From Wurfbainia villosa (lineage: Eukaryota > Streptophyta > Magnoliopsida > Zingiberales > Zingiberaceae): a DNA stretch of 64,000 bases. Below are positions 22,094 through 33,490 of the stretch, piece by piece (within the stretch, counting starts at the first letter, position 1; the number at the start of each line of letters is the position of its first letter). Below the pieces are notes generated by a model. That model made no database searches, was not told the origin of the DNA, and saw only the letters and a program-made list of their open reading frames with translations. The DNA lies in NCBI GenBank assembly GCA_025175895.1, contig CM045988.1, forward strand, positions 13,297,647 through 13,361,646, read 5' to 3'. Made by a program: the position numbers and the translations under genes.

Positions 22094-23137
22094 TGTTGGA
22101 TCGAGAAGCGTCGCTAGAGGGGGTGAATAGCGATCGTAAATCTTTTCGACGTTTCGTTCGAGTAGACAATTAAACGAGTAAGAGCAGCGGAAAATAAAGG
22201 AACACGTTTATTTTTACTTGGTTCACAACCCAGCGGTTGCTACTCCAAGGCCCTATCGGTCCTAGACCGCGTACGGAGGGCAAAGCACTATAACGTCTCC
22301 TCCTCGTTGGAGGTAGGAGACAACGATCACAAAAACCGAATGTACGAGGATGAGGCAACAAGCCTACCTCACCTCATTACGATTAAAATAAAGAATACAA
22401 TAAAACGAAGGAGATTTGAACTTGTCGTCGCGTCGGCGTTATGACAGCGTTGGAGCATTGGCGCTGTAGGAGCACTTGATGAATAAACTTGATGATGCTT
22501 GGAGTTGGAATCCTCCCCTCCTTTTATAGATTTTGGCCTTTGAATATGTCTCCTCTTTTTTCGGAACAGATCACGAAGTTGTCCAAATTTTATCGCAAAG
22601 TGGCCGCGTCAAACCTTATCCGTTTTGACCTAGTGCAAAGGCTGATTCGTCGCCATCAGTTGACTGATGCCTCCCATCAGTTGACTGATGAGCATCAGTC
22701 GACTACTTGATGTCCAGCAGTCGACTGTCAGCCTAGCCACTTCCCTGCAGTAAGAGGTTAGCTCGGAAAATGATAAATGCGACGGTTTCTGACCGTCCGA
22801 TCTCGACCTAGACCTTCCACGGGAAGTCTTAATCGGATCGCCGCCTACGGTCGTCCCCGTAAAGAGGACATGACCTTACAATCTCTCACTCACACGAGCT
22901 TACCTCGATAGTAGCTCTTGCTTCCGACCTTCCACTCGATTCCTTCGGCTCCCTCCGAAGTCACTCGAGTGTCACCCGACCACTGCGGCTTCCTCCGGGT
23001 GTCACTAGCCTTCAACTCTAGCTTTAACACTTTTCTGCACACTTGATTTAGCTTGTGAGATAACGATGTAAACTTAACTTTGTGTCTTTGCCATAATCAA
23101 AACACAAGTTTGATTATCTAGTGCCCCTGCACCAACA
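22094..23137 (-). mobile_element. Solo LTR F of the A family inside D's integrase
   Basis: On the plus strand it runs from TGTTGGATCGAGAAGCG to CCCCTGCACCAACA, the reverse complement of LTR A. It is 1044 bp with no internal sequence. TAATC is duplicated at 22089-22093 and 23138-23142. It interrupts D's integrase right after the FIDDY motif. It keeps the palindromic array and a minus-strand TATA box at 22521-22528. Its termini are the normal TG and CA. Confidence 0.94.
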
Positions 23138-23856
23138 TAATCATCTATAAAAGAGACGAAATACTCAAAATCACCTCTAGCCTGGATAGACATAGGACCA
23201 CACAAATCAGAATGAACCAATTCTAACACATCTTTGGCTCTATACCCCTTGGCCTTAAAAGGCCTCTTGGTCATCTTACCCTCCAAGCAAGATTCGCAGG
23301 TTGAGAGATCCTCCACCACTAATGAACCCAAAGGTCCATCAGATATCAACCTTTGAATTCTGCTTAGGTTAATATGACCAAGCCTAAGATGCCAAAGATA
23401 TGTTTGGTTCATCTTCGAAGGTTCTTTTCTCTTATTGGAATTAGAAGATGAGTTATTAATTTCAATATGCATCGTGGGAGCTTTTGGTTCAAGTGTGTAC
23501 AAATTTTCTATCAATGCACCCGAATAGATAATGTCCCTATTCCTTTTTATAACAACTCTGTCATTAAAAGAAATAGGATATCCATCGATAAATAATTTAG
23601 AAACTGAAATTAAATTCTTTCTAAATAAGGGTACATAAAGGCAATTCTTAAGACCCAAAACTTTATTTTTCTCAAAAGATAAATGAACGTCTCCCACTGC
23701 AACTGCCGCCACCTTCGTGGCATTGCCCAAGTAAATGGTAATCTCTCCTTAGCTAGTCATCGGGTTTCCTGGAACCCCTGCAAAGTATTGCAGACATGAT
23801 CAGTGGCTCCCGTATCTACACACCAGGTGCCGGTAGATAATACCGCTAACCATGTT
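23138..23856 (-). pseudogene. Element D pol, proximal part: protease and integrase N-terminus
   Basis: Read leftwards. The protease site DTGATDHVCN is near 23815-23785, soon followed by stops. The remainder gives GNATKVAAVAVGDVHL and the linker typical of copia protease to integrase. The integrase zinc domain is LWHLRLGHINLSRIQRL with CESCLEGKMTKRPF, and then HSDLCGPM and FVSFIDDY, where solo LTR F interrupts. The active-site Asp residues seen are intact, but stops between protease and integrase prevent a continuous product. Confidence 0.88.
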
Positions 23857-24282
23857 TCAATGACTAGACCAAAGGATATACCTTTTTTCTTGCTTCGGAT
23901 TGGGGCATTCCTTCTTCCAATGTCCATCCTGCTTGCAAGTGAAGTACTTGCCCTGAGATCCTCCCACCACCTTTACTCCATCTTGTTTCTTCTTCTTCTT
24001 CTTGCCTTTCGGCTTAAAAGTAGAAACCTTCTGAGAAACCATGGCCTGAGCCTGAGCAAGCCTTTCTGTCGATTGGAGAATGATATCGACCTGGGTTTCT
24101 CCATCGATCTCAGCTCCAAGGACTTCCAGCTCATTCGCAGGCTTAGGAGGACCCTCTTCGAAGAGTACATATTTGTACTCCTCAGCAGTTAAGACAATAT
24201 CTAGATTCTTTTCCAATCAATATTATTTGGGTACAGTAAGTTTATTTTCCTTTAGTATCATAACAAGTGGACTGAAAGTCAT
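23857..24282 (-). pseudogene. Element D gag, internally deleted, knuckle damaged
   Basis: The likely start is the ATG at 24282-24280. A frameshift lies near IDWKR/NLDIV. The N-terminal capsid region (LDIVLTAEEYKYVLFEEGPPKPAN) jumps directly to EVLGAEIDGETQVDIILQS, so most of the capsid core present in H2 is missing. After a lysine-rich tract the zinc knuckle reads YFTCKQDGHWKKEC: the first Cys of CX2CX4HX4C is Tyr. It ends at 23857. It could not make normal particles. Confidence 0.85.
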
Positions 24283-25308
24283 TTTGAAAATTCTAAGAAT
24301 CACATAGATCATTACTTTGGATTTCGAAAAATTATTGATTCCTCAAACAATAAAATTTTAAAATCAACCAACACCGAGAATATCGTATGTCATGATAGTG
24401 TGGACGTATACAAATTCTACATTTGTAAGAGGAGGTTTTACCCATTAATTTTACTATCTTGTCAACCTAACTTTTTGACAAATAAAATTAATAGTTGGTT
24501 TCTCTTCGGCCCTACAAATAAAAGCAGTGACTCCGATGGGGAGGATACTTATATTTGTATCTAAGTGTTCACCATTACTCAGTACCAAGGTAATTATCTC
24601 GGGTTATGTGCCTTACGATGGGGAAGTACACACACTCCTTAATAATTTCCTATAACCATATTCGACCTTGTGATCCGCAAACAAACCCATCCGATGAGGA
24701 GGAAGGCACTCAGAGTCGACGCGCAAGTTTGTTTGCATCACATGTCAAATCGTAATAGAGGACGTGGGAATTTAAAAAAAAATTCCCTCTCCCACTTAAT
24801 AATTTGAAATTGAGGAATTTTCCTAGCCTACGACATGCATATCAAACAAAAAGCAATAAATATGAAAAATAAATTATTTTCCAACTATTATGGCTTTTGT
24901 CTTCAATATGTCTCCCGTCGCATTGCCATCTCGTCCGCTCCTTCTATGCCATGTACGAGCCATCCGAAGATCCGAGCCGAGACTAAAACCTATTTTAATT
25001 TACATCCATGGATCCTATACTCCACGAGGGAGTGTACATGAAATCTAGATCGAAAGTAATATAAAATAAAGAGTGGCTAAATAATGTCGTATCTAATTTA
25101 TAAAAAATCAAATACTAGCCTCGTCAACCCCGAGGATTCAACAAAATAAACATTTATACACATACACACATATGGCCATAATAGTCGGATCATATGCCTG
25201 CAACCAAAGAGTTAAACTACGCATATCCTACTATTATTCGGCACATATAATATATGAAAAGTGCATAAAAATTAACCGAATCCTAAACACACAAAACCGG
25301 AAACCTTG
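24283..25308 (-). other. Element D untranslated leader
   Basis: This is about 1 kb between the primer binding site and gag. It is AT-rich. I see no gene and no clear repeat comparable to the H-family leader hairpins. Confidence 0.6.
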
Positions 25309-25320
25309 GCTCTGATACCA
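25309..25320 (-). other. Primer binding site, element D
   Basis: Plus-strand GCTCTGATACCA is the reverse complement of TGGTATCAGAGC, two bases from the LTR boundary at 25323. It matches initiator tRNA-Met. Confidence 0.92.
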
Positions 25321-25322
25321 AT

Positions 25323-27431
25323 TGAAGGGTTTTGCTTATCGAGACCGTGAGGGGAAACTTTGATTCCCACTTCACCTCTGTCGTTTGTTCATGGCGATCC
25401 CATCGATGTCCCCGGATTAAAAAATTTAATCCTAGATAAAAGGGATTACCCAAACAACCAAGTCATCGTCATGCTATTCGTTTAGAGAGGTCTCTTGAAC
25501 AAACTCGTTGTTCAAGCGACCAACCTCTATTCTACGAGTAGCCGTGGAATAGACGATGTACGGATCGCCAATTTTTGTATTTATGTTCGGGATCCAAGTA
25601 TTATTTAGCCACAAATAGAATTTATCATGCTCATAATTGAAAAAACAAATACAAGCAAGTAACAAAAGAGAATAGAGAATAGGTATACCTCTCGATCTTC
25701 TAATGTATGACCTTCCTCCTTTCGGATGTCGTGTGGGCGATGATCTACCAAAAGTTGAAGCTCCTAGATTGCCAATATTCCTTCCTTGCTTGTTCCGAGA
25801 AAAAGGAAGAATAGAAACAAAGCTCTATTCCTTCTTTCAACCAATCTACAACCTCCAAGGATGGAGCTTGCCGCCGGCCAAGAAGGAAGAGGAGATTATG
25901 GTGGAAACCGGCCAAGACACCAAGGGAAAACCCTATATCTTGTTTCCACCACCCAAGGAGAAGGAGAAGAGGGTCTTTGGATGCCGGCCAAGGGCTGGAA
26001 AGAAGGTTGTGGGCGCCGACCACCAAGGGAGAGGAAGAAGAAAGGAAACTACTTCTTTATTTGGTGTCGCCCGAGCCTCTAAAACCCTAAGCCTCCAAAC
26101 CCTAATCCTAGCTCTCCTAAATGCCGGCCATGGAAGAGGGAAAGAAGAATAGGATGAGCATCGGGCAAGGTAGAGGGAAGAAGGAAGGAACTGGCCAAAC
26201 CTTTGGAAGAAGAAGAAAAAGCCTCCTCCACTTGTTGCCGCCCACCCCTAGCTCCCAAACCCTAGCCGCCCAAACCTAATCCTAAACAAACTAGGATTCC
26301 TAGCCTCCAAAGGAAGCAAACCCTAATCCCCTAAGCCATCATCTTGTTGCCGCCCACCCCTATCACATCCTTTTATAGAGTTAGGGATAAGCCATGATTT
26401 AATCTCCTCCATTGGTTCTAGGGATTTAATCTCAACCGTCGGATCTAGAGATTTAATCTCAACCGTCGGATCTAGAGATTTAATTTCTACCTTTAGATCT
26501 AGAGTTTTGTTTTCATCCATTGGATCTAATCTTCATGAGGTGTTAATAGGCTACATTAGGGACCATGAGGAGGAGTTGGATCTTGGCCACCCATGGATCA
26601 AGCCCACATAAAGTCCGATCCATTAATGATAATCCAATCCACTGAAGGATTATCATTGATCTACCTCACCAACCCCCATAAGTTAATATGGGCTCCATAT
26701 ATTATTTGTACATTTTTTCCTCTTGTTTAAGATCTCAAATGTCCGTCGATTAATTAATTTACTGACCATTAATTAATCAACATCTAACTCCATGAGTAGT
26801 ACCACTCAACCTTTTCATCATGCCGGACCAAGTCCACCTGCAGGGTTTACATGATGAACCTTATGAGCTCCTCAAGGGGACATCATCATCCTAATATATA
26901 GGACATGGTTTCCTCCTATAATCAACGACGCACCATATAAATAATATCATCTCCCAACTTACCGAACCTATCAATTTAATCTATATATCTCGCCCATTGG
27001 TAAATCAAAGAGATGAATACTAAGTATATGTGCCCGTTATTATATCGGGATTAAGAGCATGTACAAAATAATATCTGAGGCTCGATTCGATTATGTAGTC
27101 AGTAATAAATCGAATCACCTCTAAGTCGGTCCTGCTCAATACACACAAAGTGCACTAGTGTGATTCTATGGTCAAGACAAACCAATACCAAATCACACTA
27201 CAACCATTCCGATGGTTTGTCCAAAGCTATCTCGGTTGTGAGCCTTTACTTATACTTTACATGGAGCCGATAACATAATCTCCCGTGTGACACCACACAC
27301 CATGTTATCTACAATGTAATGTATTAGACAATATTGCATAACCATAAAAATGCAAACAATGATCATGTTATTCTTATTTCAAAATAAAGATGTTCATACA
27401 AAAGATAGACTTTTCAGTATACATCCCTACA
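25323..27431 (-). repeat. Element D 5' LTR
   Basis: It is the promoter-bearing LTR of D and matches 17588-19695 closely, which points to a fairly recent insertion relative to the rest. It has the 27-bp array and AAACCCTAA-like words in the transcribed part. Confidence 0.93.
26370..26377 (-). promoter_or_regulatory. TATA box of LTR D
   Basis: CTTTTATA on the plus strand reads TATAAAAG on the minus strand, just downstream of the 27-bp array in the direction of transcription. Confidence 0.7.
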
Positions 27432-27436
27432 GTAGG

Positions 27437-27696
27437 CTTGTTGCCTCATCCTCATACTTTTGGTTTTGTGATAATTGTCTCCTACCTCCAAGGAGGAGAA
27501 GACGTTATAGTGCTTTGCCCTCCATACGCAGTGTAGGACCATTAGGGTCTTGGAGTAGCAACTGCTGGGTTGTGAACCAAGTAAAAATAAACGTGTCTCT
27601 TTATTTTCAGCTGTACTTACTCGTGTATCGAACGAACGAACAAAAAGATTTACGCTCGCTATTCACCCCCCTCTAGCGACGCTTCTCGATCCAATA
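27437..27696 (+). repeat. Element A 3' LTR, part 3
   Basis: It completes the LTR after element D and ends GATCCAATA, where the 5' LTR copy reads CCAACA. The GTGAA duplication follows at 27697-27701. Confidence 0.9.
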
Positions 27697-30435
27697 GTGA
27701 AGAACCTAGGAATTGACATCCTCCACTCGTACTCTTTCTGTCTAACTTGCACCCAGCATAGTCAAAGTCAGAATAGCCAACTAAATCAAATGATTTAGTA
27801 CGAGGATACCATAACCTAACCTTAATTGTGCATTTAAGATATCTCATTATCCTTTTTATAGCACTTAGGTGAGACTCTTTGGCACATGACTGATATCTAG
27901 CACATACACCCACAACATATAAAATATCAGGTCGACTTGCTATGAGATACAGTAAACTACCAATCATGCTCCTATAATATTTTAGATCCACTGATTTTCC
28001 TCCATCATCATTTCCAAGATTTGTGCTTTGTGCCATAGGAGTGGATAACTCCTTTGAATTCTGCATATTGAATTTCTTCAGCAGATTCATGGCATACCTA
28101 GACTGATGGACGTATATACCTTCCTTTGTCTGTTTGATATCAAGTTCGAGGAAGAATGTGAGTTCTCCCAAAAGACTCATCTCAAACTCACTCTCCATGT
28201 GCCCTATAAACTCATTCAGATAGTCCTTATTATTTGAGCCACAGATTATGTCATCAACATAGACCTGGGCTACAAAAATATTTTCACCATCTCTTTTCAA
28301 AATTAGTGTGGGATCTATTTGACCTCTCTTCAACCCTTTCTCTACTAGAAATGTGGACAACCTTTCATACCAAGCACGAGGTGCTTGTTTTATCCCATAA
28401 AGAGCTTTTTTCAGTTTAAACACGTGGTCCGGAAATTCGAGACTCTCAAACCCCGGTGGTTGTTCAACATACACTTCTTCCTTAATTACCCCATTCAAGA
28501 AGGCATACTTCACATCCATTTGATATAGTTTGAAGCCTTTATATGTAGCGAATGCTAGCATAAGCCTTATGGACTCTAGTCGTGCTACTGGGGCGTAGGT
28601 CTCTTCATAATCTAACCCTTCAATTTGGTTATATCCTTTGGCAACTAACCTTGCTTTGTTTCTTATGATTTCTCCCTTATGATTCATTTTGTTTCTAAAC
28701 ACCCATTTTGTACCAATTATGAAGACTTCTGCCGGTCTCTGAACTAAGTCCCATACTTGGTTTCTTTCGAATTGCCCTAGTTCATCTTTCATTGCTAAAA
28801 TCCAATCAGGATCAAGTAAAGCTTCTTCTACTACTTTGGGTTCAATTTCTTAGATTAGTGCAACTTCAACCCCTTCATTCCTAAAGGATGATCTGGCCTT
28901 CACCCCTTTTTGAAGTTCTTCAATAATCTGATCGTGGGGATGACTGACGCTTGTCCTATTGGATCTTGGTGCTCGAGATGTTTCAAGTATTTGGTCGTTC
29001 GATACATCTTCAAGTAATGACCCTTGTGACTTAGACTTTTCATCATCAGATTCAATTTTAACTCCCCCTACTTCGGTGTTCTCTCGTAATTTGATCTTCT
29101 CCATTCCAAATTTAATTTCTTCATTAATTCTTTTAGTATCATCAGATTTTTCACCCTCTTCAAAAACGACATCTGACAACTCTTCAATTAATTTTGATTT
29201 TTTATTGTAGACTCTATATGCTTTGCTAATAGAAGAGTATCTAATGAGAATACCTTCATCAGCTTTAGCCATGAATTTTCCTAAATGATCTTTGGTATTT
29301 AGAATAAACACCTTGCAGCCAAACACCCTAAGATGCTTAACTGTAGGTGGTTTTCCAAACCAGATTTCATGAGAGGTCTTTCCTAGAAACCTATGTATTA
29401 GCACCCTGTTCTGAACATAACAGGCTGTGATGATGGCTTCGACCCACAAGTAGCTTTGAAGAGCATACACATTAAGCATGCTTCTAGCAGCTTCTTGTAA
29501 GCCTCGATTTTTCCTTTCCATAACACCATTTTGTTGGGATGTTCTTGGAATAGAAAATTCGTGCCTATACCCCTTTTCTAAACAACAGTCCTTAAATCGG
29601 GTGTTTTCAAATTCCCCTCCATGATCACTCCTAAGGGTTTTAATGGTTGTGTTTTTCTCATTTTCAATTCTTTTACTAAAAGAAATAAAAATATCAAGAG
29701 TTTCATCTTTATGTTTCAAGAAAAAGTCCAAGTGTATCTAGTGTAATCATCAATAACTACCAAGCAGTATCTGCTACTATTAAGAGATTTAATAGTACTA
29801 CAGTCAAATAGGTCTAAATTTAATAAGTCTAAAGTTGTAGTAGTACTTACAACATTTTTGGGCTTGTGTGATGCCCTCTTTTGCTTACCTTTTTGACAGG
29901 CATCACATAACCTGTCTTTTTGAAACTTTAGCATTAACAACCCCCTAACCAATTCCTTTCCTGCTAGTCTTCTCAAATTCTTCAGATTGACGTGTGTGAG
30001 CCTTCTATGCCATAGCCAAGATTCATCTATTCTAGACACAAGACACTTGGCACATAGATTAGTAGCATTATCAAAAAATACTTAATATATGTTTTCCTTT
30101 CGAATTCCTACTAACATGGCAATATCTGAACTATTGTGCTTTATTAGACATTGAGTTGAATTGAATTCAACCCTATATCCAACATCACACAACTGACTCT
30201 CACTTAACAAGTTAAATGACATATTCCTAACTAGCAACACATTCCTAATCATAAAATGCTCAGAAACACAAATGTCTCCTATTCCTATAACCTTTAACTT
30301 ACCTTTATTTCCAAAAGAAATGGTATCTCTACTTTTATTTTGCAACGAGGAAAATAGGGATACGTCGCCGGTCATATGTTTGGAGCATCCACTGTCTACA
30401 AACCAGGTTGATGGACACTCCCCCTTAACTGATGC
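27697..30435 (-). pseudogene. Element E pol: protease, integrase, reverse transcriptase, start of RNase H
   Basis: Read leftwards. Protease has FVDSGCSKHMTGD at about 30400-30365. A TAA lies at 30082-30084. Integrase has WLWHRRLTHVN with CDACQKGKQ, LDLFDCS, VIDDYTRYTW, RSDHGGEFENTRF and QQNGVMERKNR with the catalytic Glu kept. One T is missing in a T run near 29725, shifting the frame. A TAA replaces a Ser codon at 28850-28852. Reverse transcriptase has KWVFRNKMNHKGE, MDVKYAFLNGVIKEE, YGIKQAPRAWYERL and YVDDIICGSN. RNase H begins YSDFDYAGCKLDRKSTSG and stops at GSSL, where A is inserted; it resumes at 1955. Confidence 0.93.
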
Positions 30436-30438
30436 CTA

Positions 30439-31995
30439 CTAGACACGAAAGATAAAAGATTTCGGCACCCATATATTGGGTCCATTAGCCTCCAAAATGT
30501 ATTTCCTAGGAATCCATGCCTTAGTTGTATTCTTCCTACTAGGAATTCTAGAAACTAAAGAAATAAAACTATGTTCTTGCTATTTAGGTCTATAACCTAT
30601 TCCAGCTTTGTTGTAAACAGCTCGTTGTGATTCTTGAATCATATTTGACGTTCGAGAGCTAGAGCTGAACTTCTCAAGAGTACTCTTGAGATCATTCACC
30701 TGTGTTGTCAAAGATATGTTTTCATCCATAATTTTATCAAATTGGGAAGTGTTAACACTAGATTCTACCACATGCTCCTTGAGATTCTTAAATTGGTCTA
30801 ATTCAGATTTTAACATTTTGATTCTAAACTTGGATTTGTCTAGCATGTCAGTCAAATATGCAATAGTTTTATAACAATCTCTAAGTTCAGAATTTACCTG
30901 ATCATCATCCGTCGATGATGACTCTACCTCCGAGTCTGATCCTGTTTCAGAGTCCTCCAATGCCATCAGAGCAGTGCGTCGACCTGCCTTTTCTTCTTTG
31001 TCTTCTCCTGACGATCCGGATGAGGACTCATCCCACGTAGCCCTCAAAGCTTTTCGTCTCCTTTTCTTTTCTTCCTTCTTCTTGAGACGAGGACATTCAT
31101 TTCTGAAGTGTCCTTTCTTACTGCATTCATAACACACTACATTAGATTTATCAATTCCATTATCAACTTGCTTACCTTTCTTTTTGCTGAATCTCCTACT
31201 TCTTCTCATCATCTTTCTCACGAAGTTGGCCATCTCACTGGAGGAGGACTCGTCATCTCCATCTGATTCCGTGCTTGAGGATGAAGACAGTTCCTTCTTC
31301 TTCTCCTTCTTTTTCTTTTCCTCCTTGCTTTGATCACCTGCAAGCAAAGCCATACCCTTCTCTTTTTGACCTTTATTAGCTTGTTCATGCAATTCCATTT
31401 CACAAAACAATTCATCTATTTTAACAGTTGATAAGTCCCTTGATACCTTATAGGCATCTACCATAGATGACCATAAGACATTTCGGGTAAAAGATTTAAG
31501 CACATACCTAACTAGATCTCGGTTCTCAACACTCTCTCCAATAGAGTAGAGGTTGTTGAGCAACTCCTTTAATCTTCCATGAAGCTCACTAACAGATTCA
31601 GTGGCCTTCATAGAAATGTTCTGGAGTTGACTTAGGAACAAATCCCTCTTGGCTATACGAGAGTCTCTGGTACCCTCGTGCAGCTCAAATAATTTGTTCC
31701 ACAGGTCTTGCGCACTGTTGAAAGGATCAACTTTATTTAGTTGTTCCTTTGTCAGGCCGCATTGTAAGGTTACAGTGGCATTGGCGTTAGCCTGTGCCAT
31801 GCGCTTTTTCTCATTTGTCTAAAGAGCAGACCCTAAGACCTTACCTACTTCATCCACTGGAGTGATGAAGCCCTCAGTGATGGAGAACCACATTTCTATC
31901 TCAGTCATGAGATAGTACTCCATCTGACTTTTCAAGTATTGGAAATTGGTTCCATCAAAAAATGGAGGTTGATTTGTACTATAACCTTCTTGCAT
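30439..31995 (-). pseudogene. Element E gag, two internal stops
   Basis: The ATG at 31995-31993 starts MQEGYSTNQPPFFDG. A TAG replaces an expected Trp just before TNEKKRMAQ. The capsid core has AQDLWNKLFELHEG and FCEMELHEQANKG. A lysine- and serine-rich segment precedes the intact CCHC knuckle CYECSKKGHFRNEC. An acidic, serine-rich stretch and a coiled coil (DENISLTTQVNDLKSTLEKF) lead to QRAVYNKAGIGYRPK. A second TAG at 30580-30582 precedes AWIPRKYIL and WVPKSFIF. Two adjacent TAGs (30436-30441) separate gag from protease in the same frame. E therefore has the single-frame gag-pol plan, unlike A, B and L. Confidence 0.92.
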
Positions 31996-32037
31996 GGTTA
32001 TGACTCTAAGGTGGTTAAATTGGTAAATAGAGCCCTA

Positions 32038-32049
32038 GCTCTGATACCA
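32038..32049 (-). other. Primer binding site, element E
   Basis: Plus-strand GCTCTGATACCA lies two bases before the LTR boundary at 32052 and matches initiator tRNA-Met in reverse complement. Confidence 0.9.
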
Positions 32050-32051
32050 CT

Positions 32052-33490
32052 TGATAGGATTGGTTACTACACAAGAAGGGGGGGGGGAGATATATTGATT
32101 TTCCTTTTCCTTTTTGAACCCTTTTTTTTAAATAAAAACTTAAAGATGTAGCGGATAGACTAACGACAACTTGACCACACACACAAAGCACAAACTACCA
32201 CAACTGACTCACAAGCAACCAAAAAAAAATGACGCAGCAGATTTTACTTGGTTCATAGCTCTCTCTTAGAGCTGCTAATCCAAGGCCTACCTCTATCTTT
32301 TCTCCTTTTTGAAGTGAACTTCAAAGGCGGAGAAACCTCTTAAAAAACTTACAAATTACAAATTCCTTAGATATGAAATGAACACTCGAATCTGAATAAA
32401 AAGCAATAGAAAAACAAGAACCTAAATAGATATGCAATTATAGATGATCACAAATGGAAAGCAATGAAAACCAAAAACCAACACATAGAACTTTTAACCT
32501 TTACAGCTGAGACATGGAGGTACCGAGATGATCGCGAGTGCAACAATGGCCTCAGCCGTCTAGATTTTCAGAGCACCAGACAAGTAGAATTTAGAGCACC
32601 GCAATGACAATGGACGCAACCCTTTTTCAAGCGATCAATCAACCACAGGCGAGAGAGTCAGTTGTTGCTGGTTGTCGATCAATTAGCAGCACCAAGAACA
32701 CCAACAAAGAGCTATTTCAAAAGCATAGGAAAAACTTCAGTCTTGTTCTAGAGATGTTCTTCCGAAAACAGAGCCAACCCTTTTTGTTTCTGCGTAAACC
32801 CTAATCCCTTGATCCTTGCTCCAATCTCCAATCAATTTTGTCCATGCCATTAGAAAATATCCACGAGCCAAAAGATTTCTCGAGCGGAAACCTGTAAAAA
32901 TCGAACACATGGAAGAATAGATAAAATTTCCTTGCCAGAATTGCGAACTGGTTTCCTCCAGTCGAGATGGCAGTTGAGCGTACCTTGCATCTATGTAATT
33001 TTTCCGAAAGCCAGTCGAGGCACAGGCTCAACTGCTCATGTTAAATGCCGAGGTTTCTTCTACTGCAGTTGAGGCGCCAGTCGAAGCTCACTCACTTCTA
33101 TCTGTAGATGCCGACAACCAGTCGAGGCGCTAGTCAAAGCTCACTCGCTTCTATCCGTAGCTGCCAATGACCAGTCGAGGCACTAGTCGAAGCTCACTTG
33201 TTTCTATCCGCAAATGTCGACGACCAATTGAGGAGCCACCTCGACTGCACCAGCCGAAGCATCAATCGAGTTAGCCCTACATTTTCCAGCTTTTGCTAGA
33301 AGCCAGTCGAGGTGTGGCCTCGACTGCCCCAGACAAAGTGCCGGTTGAGGTGCTGGCTTGACTGTTCCTGGTTGTCGATAAATTTTTCAACCGATGAATG
33401 CAGTAAGGGCAACAATTGAGGTGTCAACTCATTGTTGTCCTTATGACCTATTATTTAAGTCAACTCTAAGACTGAAACATGCCTAGTAAA
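32052..33490 (-). repeat. Element E 5' LTR, promoter-proximal part
   Basis: On the plus strand it begins TGATAGGATTGG beside the primer binding site. From about 33012 to 33360 it holds an array of CAGTCGAGGC-type words about 60 bp apart. It is cut at 33490 by H1 and resumes at 43013. The reassembled LTR is about 1842 bp, running from TGTTGGAGCTG to CCTATCA in its own orientation. I could not pick a convincing TATA box. Confidence 0.82.

Larger units (their letters stand above)
17588..27431 (-). mobile_element. Element D: full-length copia element inserted in A's 3' LTR
   Basis: It is 9844 bp with LTRs of 2108 and 2109 bp, transcribed leftwards. Element termini are TGTAGGG and CCCTTCA. The insertion duplicated GTAGG (17583-17587 and 27432-27436). 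The primer binding site lies at the right and the polypurine tract at the left. Gag has a large internal deletion, pol has stops, and the integrase is cut by solo LTR F. The long LTRs and Pol motifs suggest the Tork/Angela side of copia (inference). Confidence 0.94.
1956..27696 (+). mobile_element. Element A: gag-only Sirevirus-like LTR retrotransposon, host of B, C, D and F
   Basis: The element is bounded by a GTGAA duplication at 1951-1955 and 27697-27701. Its 5' LTR is 1956-3023. Its 3' LTR is reassembled from 14561-15061, 17282-17587 and 27437-27696, giving 1068 and 1067 bp. Internally it keeps a primer binding site, a leader, a damaged gag and noncoding sequence ending in polypurine tracts (3024-5639 and 14293-14560). 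There is no protease, integrase or reverse transcriptase, so it must have relied on another element's enzymes. The outermost bases read TATTGG and CCAATA instead of TGTTGG and CCAACA. Confidence 0.9.
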
